Source of the DNA: Candidatus Woesearchaeota archaeon | GTDB lineage: Archaea > Nanobdellota > Nanobdellia > Woesearchaeales > JAHWIC01 | DNA length: 39,443 bases | Direction: 5' to 3' | Assembly: GCA_019322485.1 (NCBI GenBank) | Contig: JAHWIK010000025.1 | Span: forward strand, 1-39,443 | In this document: piece after piece, positions 15,803 through 24,979 of the stretch | Layout: every line of letters begins with the position of its first letter | Position numbering within the stretch: the stretch's first letter is position 1 | Program-made: the position numbers and the translations under genes | The notes under the pieces: generated by a model | Databases searched by the model: none | What the model saw: only the letters and a program-made list of their open reading frames with translations | Told to the model about the DNA's origin: nothing

Positions 15803-16588
15803 ATGGAATTAGATGAAGCAAAGATTTCAAAGGCAATCATTGATACATACCATAAAAAACTGACAGATATTCTGGATGTAGATGTAGCTATTGCTGGAGC
15901 AGGTCCTGCTGGTCTGACAGCAGCTTATTATCTTGCAAAGGCTGGAAAAAAGGTAGTAGTCTTTGAGAAAAAGCTGTCTCCAGGCGGAGGGATGTGGGGC
16001 GGCGGAATGCTGTTTAATGAGATTGTAGTGCAGGAAGATGGAAAGAAGATGCTTGATGAGTTTGGAATCAATTACAAAAAGCATTCTGAGCATTATTACA
16101 CTGCAGATTCAATAGAAACAATATCAACAATCTGTTCAAAAGCAGTTAAGGCAGGTGCACTAGTTTTCAACTGCATCTCTGTAGAGGATGTCATGTTTAA
16201 GGAGGGCAAGGTATGCGGCCTTGTTATAAACTGGACTCCTGTGGATATGACTAAGCTGCATGTTGATCCTTTGGCTTTGAAAAGCAAATTTGTTATAGAG
16301 GCAACAGGCCATCCATTAGAGGTTCTAAAGGTTATTGAGAAAAAGTGCGATGGAAAGATGTTCACAGAGACAGGACAGATAGTCTGGGAAAGGTCAATGC
16401 ATGCTACAGAGGGAGAGAAAGACTGTGTAGAGTTTACTAAAGAGGTTTTTCCCAATGTTTTTGTTGCAGGGATGGCAGCAAATGCGGCTTTTGGCCGTCC
16501 AAGAATGGGTCCAATCTTTGGCGGAATGCTGCTTTCTGGAAAAAAAGTTGCTGATATGTTAATTGAAAGGCTTAAAGGGAAAGAATGA
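15803..16588 (+). CDS. thi4: Thiazole synthase Thi4 (archaeal, sulfide-dependent type)
   Basis: Makes the adenylated thiazole moiety of thiamine from NAD, glycine and sulfur. The 261-residue protein has the dinucleotide-binding GAGPAG (residues 32-37), FEKKLSPGGGMWGGGM (54-69) and the C-terminal GRPRMGPIFGGMLLSGKK. The position of the sacrificial cysteine in yeast Thi4 is here His153 (in LHVDPL), as in archaeal enzymes that take sulfide as sulfur source and act catalytically. Some archaeal homologs were annotated as ribose-1,5-bisphosphate isomerase, but neighbouring thiE, thiC and thiL support the thiamine role. A conserved element separates it from thiE. Confidence 0.9.
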   Translation: MELDEAKISKAIIDTYHKKLTDILDVDVAIAGAGPAGLTAAYYLAKAGKKVVVFEKKLSPGGGMWGGGMLFNEIVVQEDGKKMLDEFGINYKKHSEHYYTADSIETISTICSKAVKAGALVFNCISVEDVMFKEGKVCGLVINWTPVDMTKLHVDPLALKSKFVIEATGHPLEVLKVIEKKCDGKMFTETGQIVWERSMHATEGEKDCVEFTKEVFPNVFVAGMAANAAFGRPRMGPIFGGMLLSGKKVADMLIERLKGKE

Positions 16589-16603
16589 TCAATATCAAAT
16601 AAA

Positions 16604-16770
16604 TCAATAAAATAAAAAAATCAATATGATTTTTGCTTTCTTCTCTTCATTAAGGCAAAAATCATCTGCTGTCTTAAACCAAGGTAAGCGGATGAAAATT
16701 CCTTTATAGTGGTTGTGTAAGGAATTTTCAGATTTAATTTTTATTGATTGCAGTTTAAGTTAATGATAAA
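16604..16770 (+). promoter_or_regulatory. Conserved paired-hairpin element, copy A (before thiE)
   Basis: This element runs from just after thi4 to the thiE start codon. Hairpin 1 pairs TGATTTTTGC (16627-16636) with GCAAAAATCA (16655-16664), and with G-U pairs reaches 14 bp. Hairpin 2 pairs TGAAAATTCCTT (16693-16704) with AAGGAATTTTCA (16719-16730). A central helix TCATCTGC (16662-16669) with GCGGATGA (16688-16695) would share bases with both. A near copy lies at 21534-21705. No TPP-riboswitch consensus is present. It may be a cis-acting RNA or a pair of DNA operators upstream of a promoter around 16733-16744. Confidence 0.75.
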
Positions 16771-17400
16771 ATGACAAAAAAGGAATTGCTAAAAGATATC
16801 GATTTTTACTTCATAACAGACAGCAGATTAACCAAAAAATCAGTTCTTGATGATGTTAAAGCAGCTATAGCTGGTGGAGTAAAGCTCATCCAATACCGCG
16901 AGAAAGAGAAATCAAAACAAGAGATGATTGAAGAAGCTTCAAAGATAAAAGAGCTTTGTGGTGATGATGTAATTCTTATAATCAATGATGATGTTGATGT
17001 TGCTCTAGCAGTTAATGCAGATGGAGTTCATCTTGGTTCTGATGATGTTCCTTATGATGTTGCTAGGGAAAAGCTGGGTAAAGATAAGATCATAGGCATC
17101 ACCACCCGCAATGCTGAGGATGGTGTAAAAGCTGAGAACCTTGGCGCAGATTATGTTAGTATTGGTCCAATCTTTAGTACAACAACAAAGCCTGACTTAA
17201 AGCCTGTTGGTATTGAAATGATAGAAAAGGTTAAGAATGCAATAAATATTCCGTTTGTAGCTATTGGCGGGATTAATTTTGATAATCTTGATAGCGTGAT
17301 AGAAGCAGGTGCAGCAAAGGTTGCTGCAATATCTGCAGTTGTTGCAAAGGATGATGTTGAAAAAGAGGTTAGGAAGTTTATAGGGAGAATAAGAAAATGA
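16771..17400 (+). CDS. thiE: Thiamine-phosphate synthase ThiE
   Basis: Joins the pyrimidine and thiazole phosphates into thiamine monophosphate. The 209-residue TIM barrel carries the family motifs FYFITDSRLT, KLIQYREKEKSK (about residues 38-49), INDDVDVALAVNADGVHLG (71-89), DYVSIGPIFSTTTKPD (131-146) and VAIGGINFDN (166-175). The start follows the duplicated element (ATGATAAA before ATGACA). It overlaps thiC by four bases (ATGA), so thiE, thiC and thiL form one translationally coupled operon. Many archaea use the ThiN domain instead; a stand-alone ThiE is the bacterial type. Confidence 0.92.
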   Translation: MTKKELLKDIDFYFITDSRLTKKSVLDDVKAAIAGGVKLIQYREKEKSKQEMIEEASKIKELCGDDVILIINDDVDVALAVNADGVHLGSDDVPYDVAREKLGKDKIIGITTRNAEDGVKAENLGADYVSIGPIFSTTTKPDLKPVGIEMIEKVKNAINIPFVAIGGINFDNLDSVIEAGAAKVAAISAVVAKDDVEKEVRKFIGRIRK

Positions 17401-18662
17401 CCCAGCTAGAGAGTGCCAAGCTTTCAGAAGTAACTCTTGAGATGGAAGCGGTTTCTAAAGGAGAGGCTATTCCTGTTAAGAGGCTGATGAAAGGAATTGC
17501 AGAAGGCCGCATAGTTATTCCAGCAAATAAGCTCCATAAAAAGCTGAATCCAATTGGGATAGGTGATGAATTAAGGACAAAGGTCAATGCAAATATTGGC
17601 TCTTCGCCGAATAAAGCTGATATTCAGGATGAACTTAAGAAGCTTGATGTTGCTGTGGGTGCAGGTACTGATACAATTATGGACCTGAGCACTGGCGGCG
17701 ACATAGATAAGATAAGGCAGGAGATAGTAGCTCACTCAACAATTCCAGTTGGGACTGTTCCTATTTACCAGGCAGTTGTTGAAAAAGGGGATGTTCTTGA
17801 GCTGAAAGCAGAGGACTTCCTTAAAGCTATAAGGAAACATGCTCGTGATGGTGTTGATTTTCTTACAATACACTCTGGCTTGACAAGGGAGGTATTGCCT
17901 TTAGTTAAGAAACGCCTGGCTGGCGTTGTCAGCAGGGGCGGTGCATTCCTGGTTAAGTGGATGCTGCACCACAGGGCAGAGAATCCCCTATTCGAGAATT
18001 TTGATAAGATTCTTGATATAGCTATTGATAATGATGTTACCCTGAGCCTTGGCGATGGCCTAAGGCCTGGCTGCATAAAGGATGCTACAGACAAGGCGCA
18101 GATACACGAGTTAAAGGTTCTTGGGCAGCTGGCAAAAAGAGCTATGGAGAAGAATGTGCAGGTTATAATTGAGGGTCCTGGCCATGTTCCGTTGAACCAG
18201 ATAGAGATGAACCTGAAGCTGCAGAAAGAATACTGCAATAATGCACCTTTTTATGTTCTCGGTCCTTTGGTTACAGATATTGCGCCTGGTTATGACCATA
18301 TAACATCTGCAATAGGCGGTGCTTTGGCTGCTTATCACGGCGCTTCTTTCCTTTGCTATGTGAGCCCTAAAGAGCATCTTGGTCTGCCAAATCCAGACGA
18401 TGTTAGGGAAGGGGTTATTGCTTCTCGTATAGCTGCGCATGCAGCAGATATAGCAAAAGGGATAAAAGGTGCGCAGTGGTGGGATGATGAGCTTTCAGAG
18501 GCAAGGTCAAAGCTTGACTGGGATACTGTTTTGAAACTCTCAATCAATCCTGAAAAGGCAAGGAAAATAAGGGAAGAGTCTGGGCCAGTAGATGATGATG
18601 TTTGCTCAATGTGCGGCAAGTTTTGTTCTGTGAAGATTAGTAAAGAGATGAAGAAGAAATGA
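17397..18662 (+). CDS. thiC: Phosphomethylpyrimidine synthase ThiC
   Basis: A radical SAM enzyme that converts aminoimidazole ribotide to hydroxymethylpyrimidine phosphate. The 421-residue protein has MDLSTGGDID, GTVPIYQA, DFLTIHSGL, SLGDGLRPGC, EGPGHVPLNQIEMN and a C-terminal [4Fe-4S] motif CSMCGKFC (Cys403, 406, 410). The spacing C-x2-C-x3-C is one residue shorter than the C-x2-C-x4-C of E. coli-type ThiC; I believe short archaeal forms share this but cannot check. It overlaps thiE and thiL by four bases each. Its cluster would depend on the Isc genes downstream. Confidence 0.93.
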   Translation: MTQLESAKLSEVTLEMEAVSKGEAIPVKRLMKGIAEGRIVIPANKLHKKLNPIGIGDELRTKVNANIGSSPNKADIQDELKKLDVAVGAGTDTIMDLSTGGDIDKIRQEIVAHSTIPVGTVPIYQAVVEKGDVLELKAEDFLKAIRKHARDGVDFLTIHSGLTREVLPLVKKRLAGVVSRGGAFLVKWMLHHRAENPLFENFDKILDIAIDNDVTLSLGDGLRPGCIKDATDKAQIHELKVLGQLAKRAMEKNVQVIIEGPGHVPLNQIEMNLKLQKEYCNNAPFYVLGPLVTDIAPGYDHITSAIGGALAAYHGASFLCYVSPKEHLGLPNPDDVREGVIASRIAAHAADIAKGIKGAQWWDDELSEARSKLDWDTVLKLSINPEKARKIREESGPVDDDVCSMCGKFCSVKISKEMKKK

Positions 18663-19624
18663 ACATCAAAGACATTGGCGGAGAATTTGCTTTAATAAAG
18701 AGAATAACTAAGGATGTTAAAGATAAGAGTGTACACTTGGGCATTGGTGACGATGCTGCTGTTCTTAACTTGGGCAATAAATTATTTGTCATTACAACTG
18801 ACACTTTAGTTGAGAATGACCATTTTTCTTTGAAATGGTTCAGTCCTAAGCAGGTTGGTATGAAGGCAATTGAGATTAATGCAAGTGATGTTGGTGCGAT
18901 GGGTGCCTCTCCAAAGTATGCTTTGGTTTCTTTGGTCTTAACAAAAGACACTCCTGTTGAGTTTGTTGATGACTTGTATAAAGGAATGAGGGAATCTGGA
19001 AAAAAGCATGGTGTTGAGATTATTGGGGGGAACATAACCCACGGCAAGGAGCTTGTGATTGATATTGACATGATTGGAGAAGTGAAAAAGGAAGAGCTTT
19101 GCCTGCGCTCAGCTGCCAAGCCAGGTGACTTTATTCTTGTTAGCGGCGATGTTGGGAAGTCTACTGCTGCTTTACATTTATTTAGGAAGAATAAAATCAA
19201 TAAAAAAAATAAAAATAATTTTAAAAAAATAATTGAGGCGCATACAGAGCCAAAAGCAAAGTATGGGAAGGTAAAGAAATTCCTGAAATATATCAATGCA
19301 ATGATTGATGTTTCTGATGGTGTTGCCTCTGATGTGGCAAGGATATGCGAGCAGAGCAAGGTTGGTGCTGTTATCTATGGTGATAATGTTCCTTTGGCAG
19401 ATGAAACAAAGAGAGCAGCACATCTTTTGGGAAAGAAGGCGCTTGATTATGCTCTTTATGGCGGCGAGGATTTTGAGCTGATATTTACTGTTTCTGAAAA
19501 GAACTTAAAGAATGTGAAAGGGTATCTTATTGGGGAGATAACTTCTAAGAAAGGTGTTAGATTGTATAGGAAAGGCAAAGAAACATTAGTCACAAAGCAT
19601 GGCTATGATCATTTTATTGGCTAG
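18659..19624 (+). CDS. thiL: Thiamine-monophosphate kinase ThiL
   Basis: Phosphorylates thiamine monophosphate to the active cofactor thiamine pyrophosphate with ATP. The 321-residue protein belongs to the PurM/ThiL fold. It has LGIGDDAAVL (about residues 27-36), TTDTLVENDHF, INASDVGAMGASPKYAL (about 73-89), a GGNITHGKELVI segment, MIDVSDGVASDVARI (about 217-231) and LYGGEDFELIFTV. The residues 170-200 are a Lys/Asn-rich insertion-like stretch. It starts in the ATGA of thiC and ends the thiamine operon, 52 bases before the ArsR-like gene, which has its own promoter. Confidence 0.92.
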   Translation: MNIKDIGGEFALIKRITKDVKDKSVHLGIGDDAAVLNLGNKLFVITTDTLVENDHFSLKWFSPKQVGMKAIEINASDVGAMGASPKYALVSLVLTKDTPVEFVDDLYKGMRESGKKHGVEIIGGNITHGKELVIDIDMIGEVKKEELCLRSAAKPGDFILVSGDVGKSTAALHLFRKNKINKKNKNNFKKIIEAHTEPKAKYGKVKKFLKYINAMIDVSDGVASDVARICEQSKVGAVIYGDNVPLADETKRAAHLLGKKALDYALYGGEDFELIFTVSEKNLKNVKGYLIGEITSKKGVRLYRKGKETLVTKHGYDHFIG

Positions 19625-19644
19625 CTTATACTCTAAAACCGAAA

Positions 19645-19678
19645 CCTTTAAATACTTTATATGAATCGTATATCATAT
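19645..19678 (+). promoter_or_regulatory. Promoter with palindromic operator before the ArsR-isc operon
   Basis: CCTTTAAATA (19645-19654) is a TATA box about 27 bases before the ATG at 19677. Between box and start lies ATATGA (19659-19664), an 8-base spacer, and TCATAT (19673-19678), an inverted repeat. A third ATCATAT lies just inside the gene. Occupancy would block the start of transcription, as expected for autoregulation by the encoded HTH protein. Confidence 0.5.
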
Positions 19679-19981
19679 GAAATGCAAATCATATAATCTT
19701 TTCTTTGAAACTATATCAAACAGAACTAGATTGAGCATTATTGAATTGCTGCAGAAAAAGCCAATGAGTGTAACTGAGATATGTGAAAAGCTTGGTGAAG
19801 AGCAAAGCAAGATATCACACAACCTAAAGAAGCTTGCTGACTGTCATTTTTTAGATGTTGAACAGAAGGGAAAGCAAAGGATATATTCGCTAAATAAGGA
19901 TACAATCGTCCCTTTAATGAATCTTGTTACTAAACATGTTGAGAAATACTGCACTCGCGAGTGCATATGGAAAGGTGAAAA

Positions 19982-19985
<4 letters not shown>
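19677..19985 (+). CDS. ArsR-like winged-helix regulator of the isc operon
   Basis: A 102-residue protein with a winged helix at residues about 8-80 (RTRLSIIELLQKKPMSVTEI, then EEQSKISHNLKKLADC). It has cysteines at 3, 36, 56, 92 and 96; the pair in YCTREC at the C-terminus could hold a metal or Fe-S cluster. It overlaps iscS by four bases, so it is probably co-translated with the cysteine desulfurase. By analogy with SufR and IscR, it may sense Fe-S or sulfur status and repress its own operon. This is inference from context. Confidence 0.8.
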
Positions 19986-21139
<1,154 letters not shown>

Positions 21140-21140
21140 A

Positions 21141-21533
21141 ATGCAGTACAGCAAAAAGGTTGTAGAACATTTTTCAAACCCGCATAATATGGGCGAGATA
21201 AAGAATGCAGACGGCATCGGTAAGGTAGGTAATCCTGTATGTGGGGATTTGATGTGGATATATATCAAGGTTGGGAAGAATGCAAAAGGCCAGGAATTTA
21301 TCAAGGATATAAAGTTCAAGACATTTGGCTGTGCAGCAGCAATTGCAACATCTTCTATGACTACTGATTTAGCTAAAGGGAAAACTCTTGATGAAGCGAT
21401 GAAACTAACCAGGGATAATGTAGCAAAGGCTCTTCAGGGTTTGCCGCCAATTAAAATGCATTGCAGCAACTTAGCAGCAGACGGCCTGCACAAGGCTATT
21501 GAAGATTATAGGAAGAAATCAATAAAAAAATAG
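21141..21533 (+). CDS. iscU: Fe-S cluster scaffold IscU
   Basis: Scaffold on which Fe-S clusters are built from sulfur delivered by IscS. The 130-residue protein has the three ligand cysteines Cys34 (NPVCGD, with Asp36), Cys64 (TFGCAAAIAT) and Cys108 (IKMHCSNLA), and the N-terminal YSKKVVEHFSNPHNMGEI typical of IscU. It follows iscS by one base. The second copy of the conserved hairpin element begins right at its stop codon and leads to the TtuA-like gene. Confidence 0.94.
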   Translation: MQYSKKVVEHFSNPHNMGEIKNADGIGKVGNPVCGDLMWIYIKVGKNAKGQEFIKDIKFKTFGCAAAIATSSMTTDLAKGKTLDEAMKLTRDNVAKALQGLPPIKMHCSNLAADGLHKAIEDYRKKSIKK

Positions 21534-21705
21534 TCAATAAAAACAAGAAATAAATCTGATTTTTGCTTTATTCTATTCCAGAAGGCAAAAATCATCTGCA
21601 GTGTTTCGTAAAGAACTAAACTAAGATGAAAATTCCTTTAACATGCGGTAGAAAGGAATTTTCACATTTAATTTATTCAATAATTGAATTTAAATTAATG
21701 ATAAA
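21534..21705 (+). promoter_or_regulatory. Conserved paired-hairpin element, copy B (before the TtuA-like gene)
   Basis: This copy runs from the iscU stop to the next start codon. Hairpin 1 pairs TGATTTTTGC (21557-21566) with GCAAAAATCA (21585-21594), with the same 18-base interval as copy A. Hairpin 2 pairs TGAAAATTCCTTT (21627-21639) with AAAGGAATTTTCA (21652-21664). The central helix is TCATCT (21592-21597) with AGATGA (21624-21629), where an A-U pair replaces a G-U of copy A. Positions 21534-21599 match 16604-16669 without gaps at 56 of 66 bases by hand count. Both copies end TTAATGATAAA before ATGACA. Confidence 0.75.
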
Positions 21706-22563
21706 ATGACAAGTAATGAACAATTCATAAAATCCTTTGAAAATAAAGTAAAACAAACTATTAAGAAATATAATCTAATCAATAAAAACGATAAAATAAT
21801 TGTAGCTTGTTCCGGCGGCAAGGACTCGACAACTGTTTTATACCTGTTAAACAAGTTTGGCTATAATGTTGAGGCTGTTGCTATTGATTTATTGATAGGG
21901 GAATACTCCAAGATAAACCTGAAAAACATCAAGGAATTCTGCAGGAAACATAACATCAAGCTGAATATTATCTCTTTCAGAGACGAATTTGGGCATTCTT
22001 TGTGTTTTATAAGGTCTGCATTGAAACAAAAAGGCTCAAGATTGGAGTCATGCACTATATGCGGCATATTGAAAAGATGGCTGTTAAATAAAAAATCAAG
22101 AAAACTAAAAGCAGCGAAGCTTGCAACAGGCCATAACCTTGATGATGAGGCGCAGACAATCTTAATGAATATGCTGAAAGGCAATCCAGGCTTAAACACA
22201 AAGCTTGGTCCAAAAACAGGTGTGGTTAAAGACAAGAAATTTGTCCAGCGCATCAAGCCATTATATTTTACTTTAGAAAAGGATGTTGAGAGATACTCCA
22301 AACTGATGGGGTTTCCAGTAAAGTATGGCCGCTGTCCATGCGCAGTTGGTGTTTTTAGGGCTTCTGTGAGGGACGAATTAAGCAGGCTGAAGAATGACGG
22401 CAAAATAAAGTCAAATATTGTCAATGATTTTTTGAAAAAAAAGCCTGAATTAAGAAAAAAATACAAAACCAGTGAAAAGCTTAATTATTGCAGGAAATGT
22501 GGAGAGCCAAGCAAGGGCAATGTCTGCAATGCGTGCAAGATATTGGGGCTTTTGCACGCTTAG
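21706..22563 (+). CDS. TtuA/TtcA-family tRNA thiolation enzyme
   Basis: An adenylating sulfurtransferase that places sulfur on a tRNA base. The 285-residue protein has the PP-loop SGGKDS (residues 36-41), GHNLDDEAQTILMNMLKGN (142-160) and cysteines C116-x2-C119 plus C210, which match the [4Fe-4S] ligands of TtuA. A C-terminal zinc finger is C262-x2-C265 and C274-x2-C277. The N-terminal zinc finger of typical TtuA is absent, so the target (U54, U34 or C32) is uncertain. It stands behind iscS and iscU, its likely sulfur and cluster donors, and behind copy B of the conserved element. Confidence 0.87.
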   Translation: MTSNEQFIKSFENKVKQTIKKYNLINKNDKIIVACSGGKDSTTVLYLLNKFGYNVEAVAIDLLIGEYSKINLKNIKEFCRKHNIKLNIISFRDEFGHSLCFIRSALKQKGSRLESCTICGILKRWLLNKKSRKLKAAKLATGHNLDDEAQTILMNMLKGNPGLNTKLGPKTGVVKDKKFVQRIKPLYFTLEKDVERYSKLMGFPVKYGRCPCAVGVFRASVRDELSRLKNDGKIKSNIVNDFLKKKPELRKKYKTSEKLNYCRKCGEPSKGNVCNACKILGLLHA

Positions 22564-22577
22564 ATTAAAGCAAAACA

Positions 22578-22619
22578 TTTTTAAATAAAAGCATAACCGA
22601 TTTATGAAAAGGAGGGTGG
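22578..22619 (+). promoter_or_regulatory. Promoter and strong ribosome-binding site of the thiol-redox/Lgt operon
   Basis: TTTTTAAATA at about 22578-22588 is the TATA box. GGAGGGTGG (22611-22619) is a strong Shine-Dalgarno sequence four bases before the ATG at 22624. Confidence 0.6.
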
Positions 22620-22623
22620 TAAT

Positions 22624-23622
22624 ATGAGCGAAGAAGAACATGAAAGTTCACACGAACATAAAGAACATACACATAAAAAGAAAATAAAATTAAAGAAAAT
22701 ACAGATGTGGCAGATTGCAACTGGAGTATTAGGTCTTTTATTGATAATTTCAATATTGACTCATGGTTTTGGCCCAGCTTGTGCTGGAGGCGCTGGTGCT
22801 CAATTGAGCGGCCAGGAAGCTGGTGATAAGGTGGTCAGTTATATAAACGACCAGGGAGGAGCTGCAACCCTTGAATCAGTTGAGGATAAGGGAAACCTTT
22901 ACAACCTGAAATTGATGGTATCTGGCAGAGAATTTGATTCTTATGTGACAAAGGATGGAAGCCTTCTATTTCCTCAGGGGATAGACCTAACTGGGACTAC
23001 TGAAGCGCCTGCTCAGACGTCAAGCGAGGAATTCCCAAAAACAGCAAAACCAAAGGTTGACCTATTTATCATGACATATTGTCCATATGGAATTCAGGCA
23101 CAGCAGGGATTGTATCCTGTAATGAAATTGCTTGGGGATGATGCTGAGATTAATATCAAATGGGTTCCATATATAATGCACGGCCTGGAAGAGATTGATG
23201 AAAACAACAGGCAGTACTGCATACAGAAAGAACAAAAATCAAAGTATGTCGATTATGTGGAATGCTTTGTTGGTTCAAAGGATGCAGAGGCTTGCGGTGA
23301 AGAAGCAGGCATTGATGAAGATAAGGTAGAAGCATGCATTGAGGAAGCAGATGAAGAGTTCCAAATAACTGAAGACTATGAAGCCAAGGATACCTGGCTA
23401 AGCGGAAGATTCCCTATCTATAGGGTTGACAAGGAAGAAGCTGATAGCTTAGGTGTCAGGGGTTCTCCAACAATGTTCATCAATGGCGTCCAATACGGCG
23501 GAGCAAGAACACCAGAAGCATACAAGACTGCTATATGCAATGCTTTTGAAGAGCCTCCAGAGGAATGCGGGGAAGCTCTTTCAGCAACTGGTGCAGCAGC
23601 CTCTGGCGGATGCGGGGGCTAA
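22624..23622 (+). CDS. Membrane-anchored thioredoxin-fold protein
   Basis: A 332-residue protein. The cytoplasmic N-terminus is rich in His, Glu and Lys (1-28). One membrane segment (MWQIATGVLGLLLIISILT, about 28-46) is followed by a small domain (about 60-115) and a thioredoxin-like domain (about 145-315). The active-site position reads TYCPYG (Cys153), a single-cysteine C-x-x-G form, and GSPTMFING holds the cis-proline. Extra cysteine pairs (YCIQ, ECFV, EACGEE, EACIEE) in the helical insertion recall DsbA/GILT-like oxidoreductases. Probably a thiol oxidoreductase outside the membrane, served by the DsbD-like protein encoded 9 bases downstream. Confidence 0.78.
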   Translation: MSEEEHESSHEHKEHTHKKKIKLKKIQMWQIATGVLGLLLIISILTHGFGPACAGGAGAQLSGQEAGDKVVSYINDQGGAATLESVEDKGNLYNLKLMVSGREFDSYVTKDGSLLFPQGIDLTGTTEAPAQTSSEEFPKTAKPKVDLFIMTYCPYGIQAQQGLYPVMKLLGDDAEINIKWVPYIMHGLEEIDENNRQYCIQKEQKSKYVDYVECFVGSKDAEACGEEAGIDEDKVEACIEEADEEFQITEDYEAKDTWLSGRFPIYRVDKEEADSLGVRGSPTMFINGVQYGGARTPEAYKTAICNAFEEPPEECGEALSATGAAASGGCGG

Positions 23623-23631
23623 GGATATTGA

Positions 23632-24978
23632 ATGAACTGGAAGATATTTTTAATTTTATTTTTTGCATTTTTTTTAGCTAGTTCTGTTTATGCAGAGACC
23701 TGTGAGGTTTATTTTTTCTACTCAACAACGTGCCCTTATTGCGCGCAGGAGAGGCCTTTTCTTGAAACACTTGAACAGATAAACCCAGACCTTAAGGTAA
23801 ATTATATCCTTGCCAGCGAGGATTACGAGTTATTTAAGGACATGTGCGAGGAATATGATTCAGCTCCAGTGGGTGTGCCAAGGACATTTGTTGGCGATAA
23901 GGTTTTTATTGGCTTTGACAAAGAAGACGGCCCTCTTAAATACAGCAAAGGCTACATGGCTTATATAGGCTACAGGAACCAGATAGAATTGGCTGTACTT
24001 GATTGTCTTGGGGCTTTCACTGCGAATGCTACAGGCAGAACTGGCGGTTACCAAGAAAAAGAAGGGAGTATATTCACTGTGCCGCTGCTTTTGCTCCTGC
24101 TTTATTTCGTCTTCTTTTTTATCTTCAAGAAGAAGATTGATAAGAGATATCTGGTTGGAACCTTTCTTGGTGTTCTCATAATAATCCTATTCTACTTTTC
24201 CCAGCGCGTTCCTAAGGAATCAATACTCTCTTTTGCAGGGCAGTTTACATTTCCTGTTTTCACATTTATCATTGCTTTGCTTGACGGCTTTAATCCATGC
24301 GCTTTTGCTGTTCTTGCTGTTCTGCTCTCGCTCCTTGTTTACGCAAAGTCAAGGACAAAGATGGCCTTGATTGGCATGATATTTATAATAACATCCGGCG
24401 TTATGTACTTCCTGTTCATAATAATCCTTATGATGCTCAGGGCAGAGCTTTTGGGGGCATATAAAGAGCCAATAAGGATAGGTGTTGGGGCTATAGCAAT
24501 AGCTGCTGGCGCAATTAATCTTAAGGATTTCTTCTTTTTTAAGAAGGGAATATCATTAACAATATCCTCAAAAAGGATGAGCAAGCTTATGGAGAAGATG
24601 CGAAAGGTTGTTGATGATGTCAAGAAAGCAACAAGCAAGAAGGCCCTGTTTATAGCCATCCTTGGAACAATAGTTCTGGCAGTCTTTGTTAATATAATAG
24701 AGCTTGGATGCACGCTTATACTTCCTGTTGAGTATATCGAGGTTCTGATAACAAACTATGGCACCCAGCTTGGGGCGCTGCATTACAGCTATACTGCATT
24801 TTACTGCGGTGTATATGTTATTCCTCTTTTTGCGATATTGGGTGTTTTCTTGTACTCACTAAAATCAATGAGGCTGAGGCAGATACATGGAAAGGTTTTA
24901 AAACTAATTGGAGGCTTGGTAATGCTTGGCTTGGGGCTTATATTGATTTTCAGGCCAGAGCTTTTGCTGTTTGTATAA
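23632..24978 (+). CDS. Thioredoxin-DsbD/CcdA-like fusion, transmembrane electron carrier
   Basis: A 448-residue protein. Signal peptide (FLILFFAFFLASSVYA, 6-21), extracytoplasmic thioredoxin-like domain with CPYC (Cys34, Cys37), then about eight membrane segments (from about residue 145). The membrane part has LLDGFNPCAFAVLAVLLSL and VNIIELGCTLILPVEY, whose cysteines match the redox pair of DsbD/CcdA. It would move electrons from cytoplasmic thioredoxin to exported thiol proteins. Domain order (thioredoxin first) differs from E. coli DsbD, where the thioredoxin domain is last. It is in an operon with the preceding thioredoxin-fold gene. Confidence 0.83.
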   Translation: MNWKIFLILFFAFFLASSVYAETCEVYFFYSTTCPYCAQERPFLETLEQINPDLKVNYILASEDYELFKDMCEEYDSAPVGVPRTFVGDKVFIGFDKEDGPLKYSKGYMAYIGYRNQIELAVLDCLGAFTANATGRTGGYQEKEGSIFTVPLLLLLLYFVFFFIFKKKIDKRYLVGTFLGVLIIILFYFSQRVPKESILSFAGQFTFPVFTFIIALLDGFNPCAFAVLAVLLSLLVYAKSRTKMALIGMIFIITSGVMYFLFIIILMMLRAELLGAYKEPIRIGVGAIAIAAGAINLKDFFFFKKGISLTISSKRMSKLMEKMRKVVDDVKKATSKKALFIAILGTIVLAVFVNIIELGCTLILPVEYIEVLITNYGTQLGALHYSYTAFYCGVYVIPLFAILGVFLYSLKSMRLRQIHGKVLKLIGGLVMLGLGLILIFRPELLLFV

Positions 24979-24979
24979 A

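Noticed and set aside
16604..16770. TPP riboswitch before thiE
   Set aside because: None of the conserved TPP segments (CTGAGA, ACCTGATCTGG, TAATACCAGCGTAGGGA-like) is present, and the element also precedes a non-thiamine gene.
22624..23622. Lipobox protein (GPAC at Cys53) as substrate of Lgt
   Set aside because: Position -3 is Gly and -2 is Pro, and the cysteine follows a membrane segment preceded by 28 charged residues, so it is not a normal lipoprotein signal peptide.
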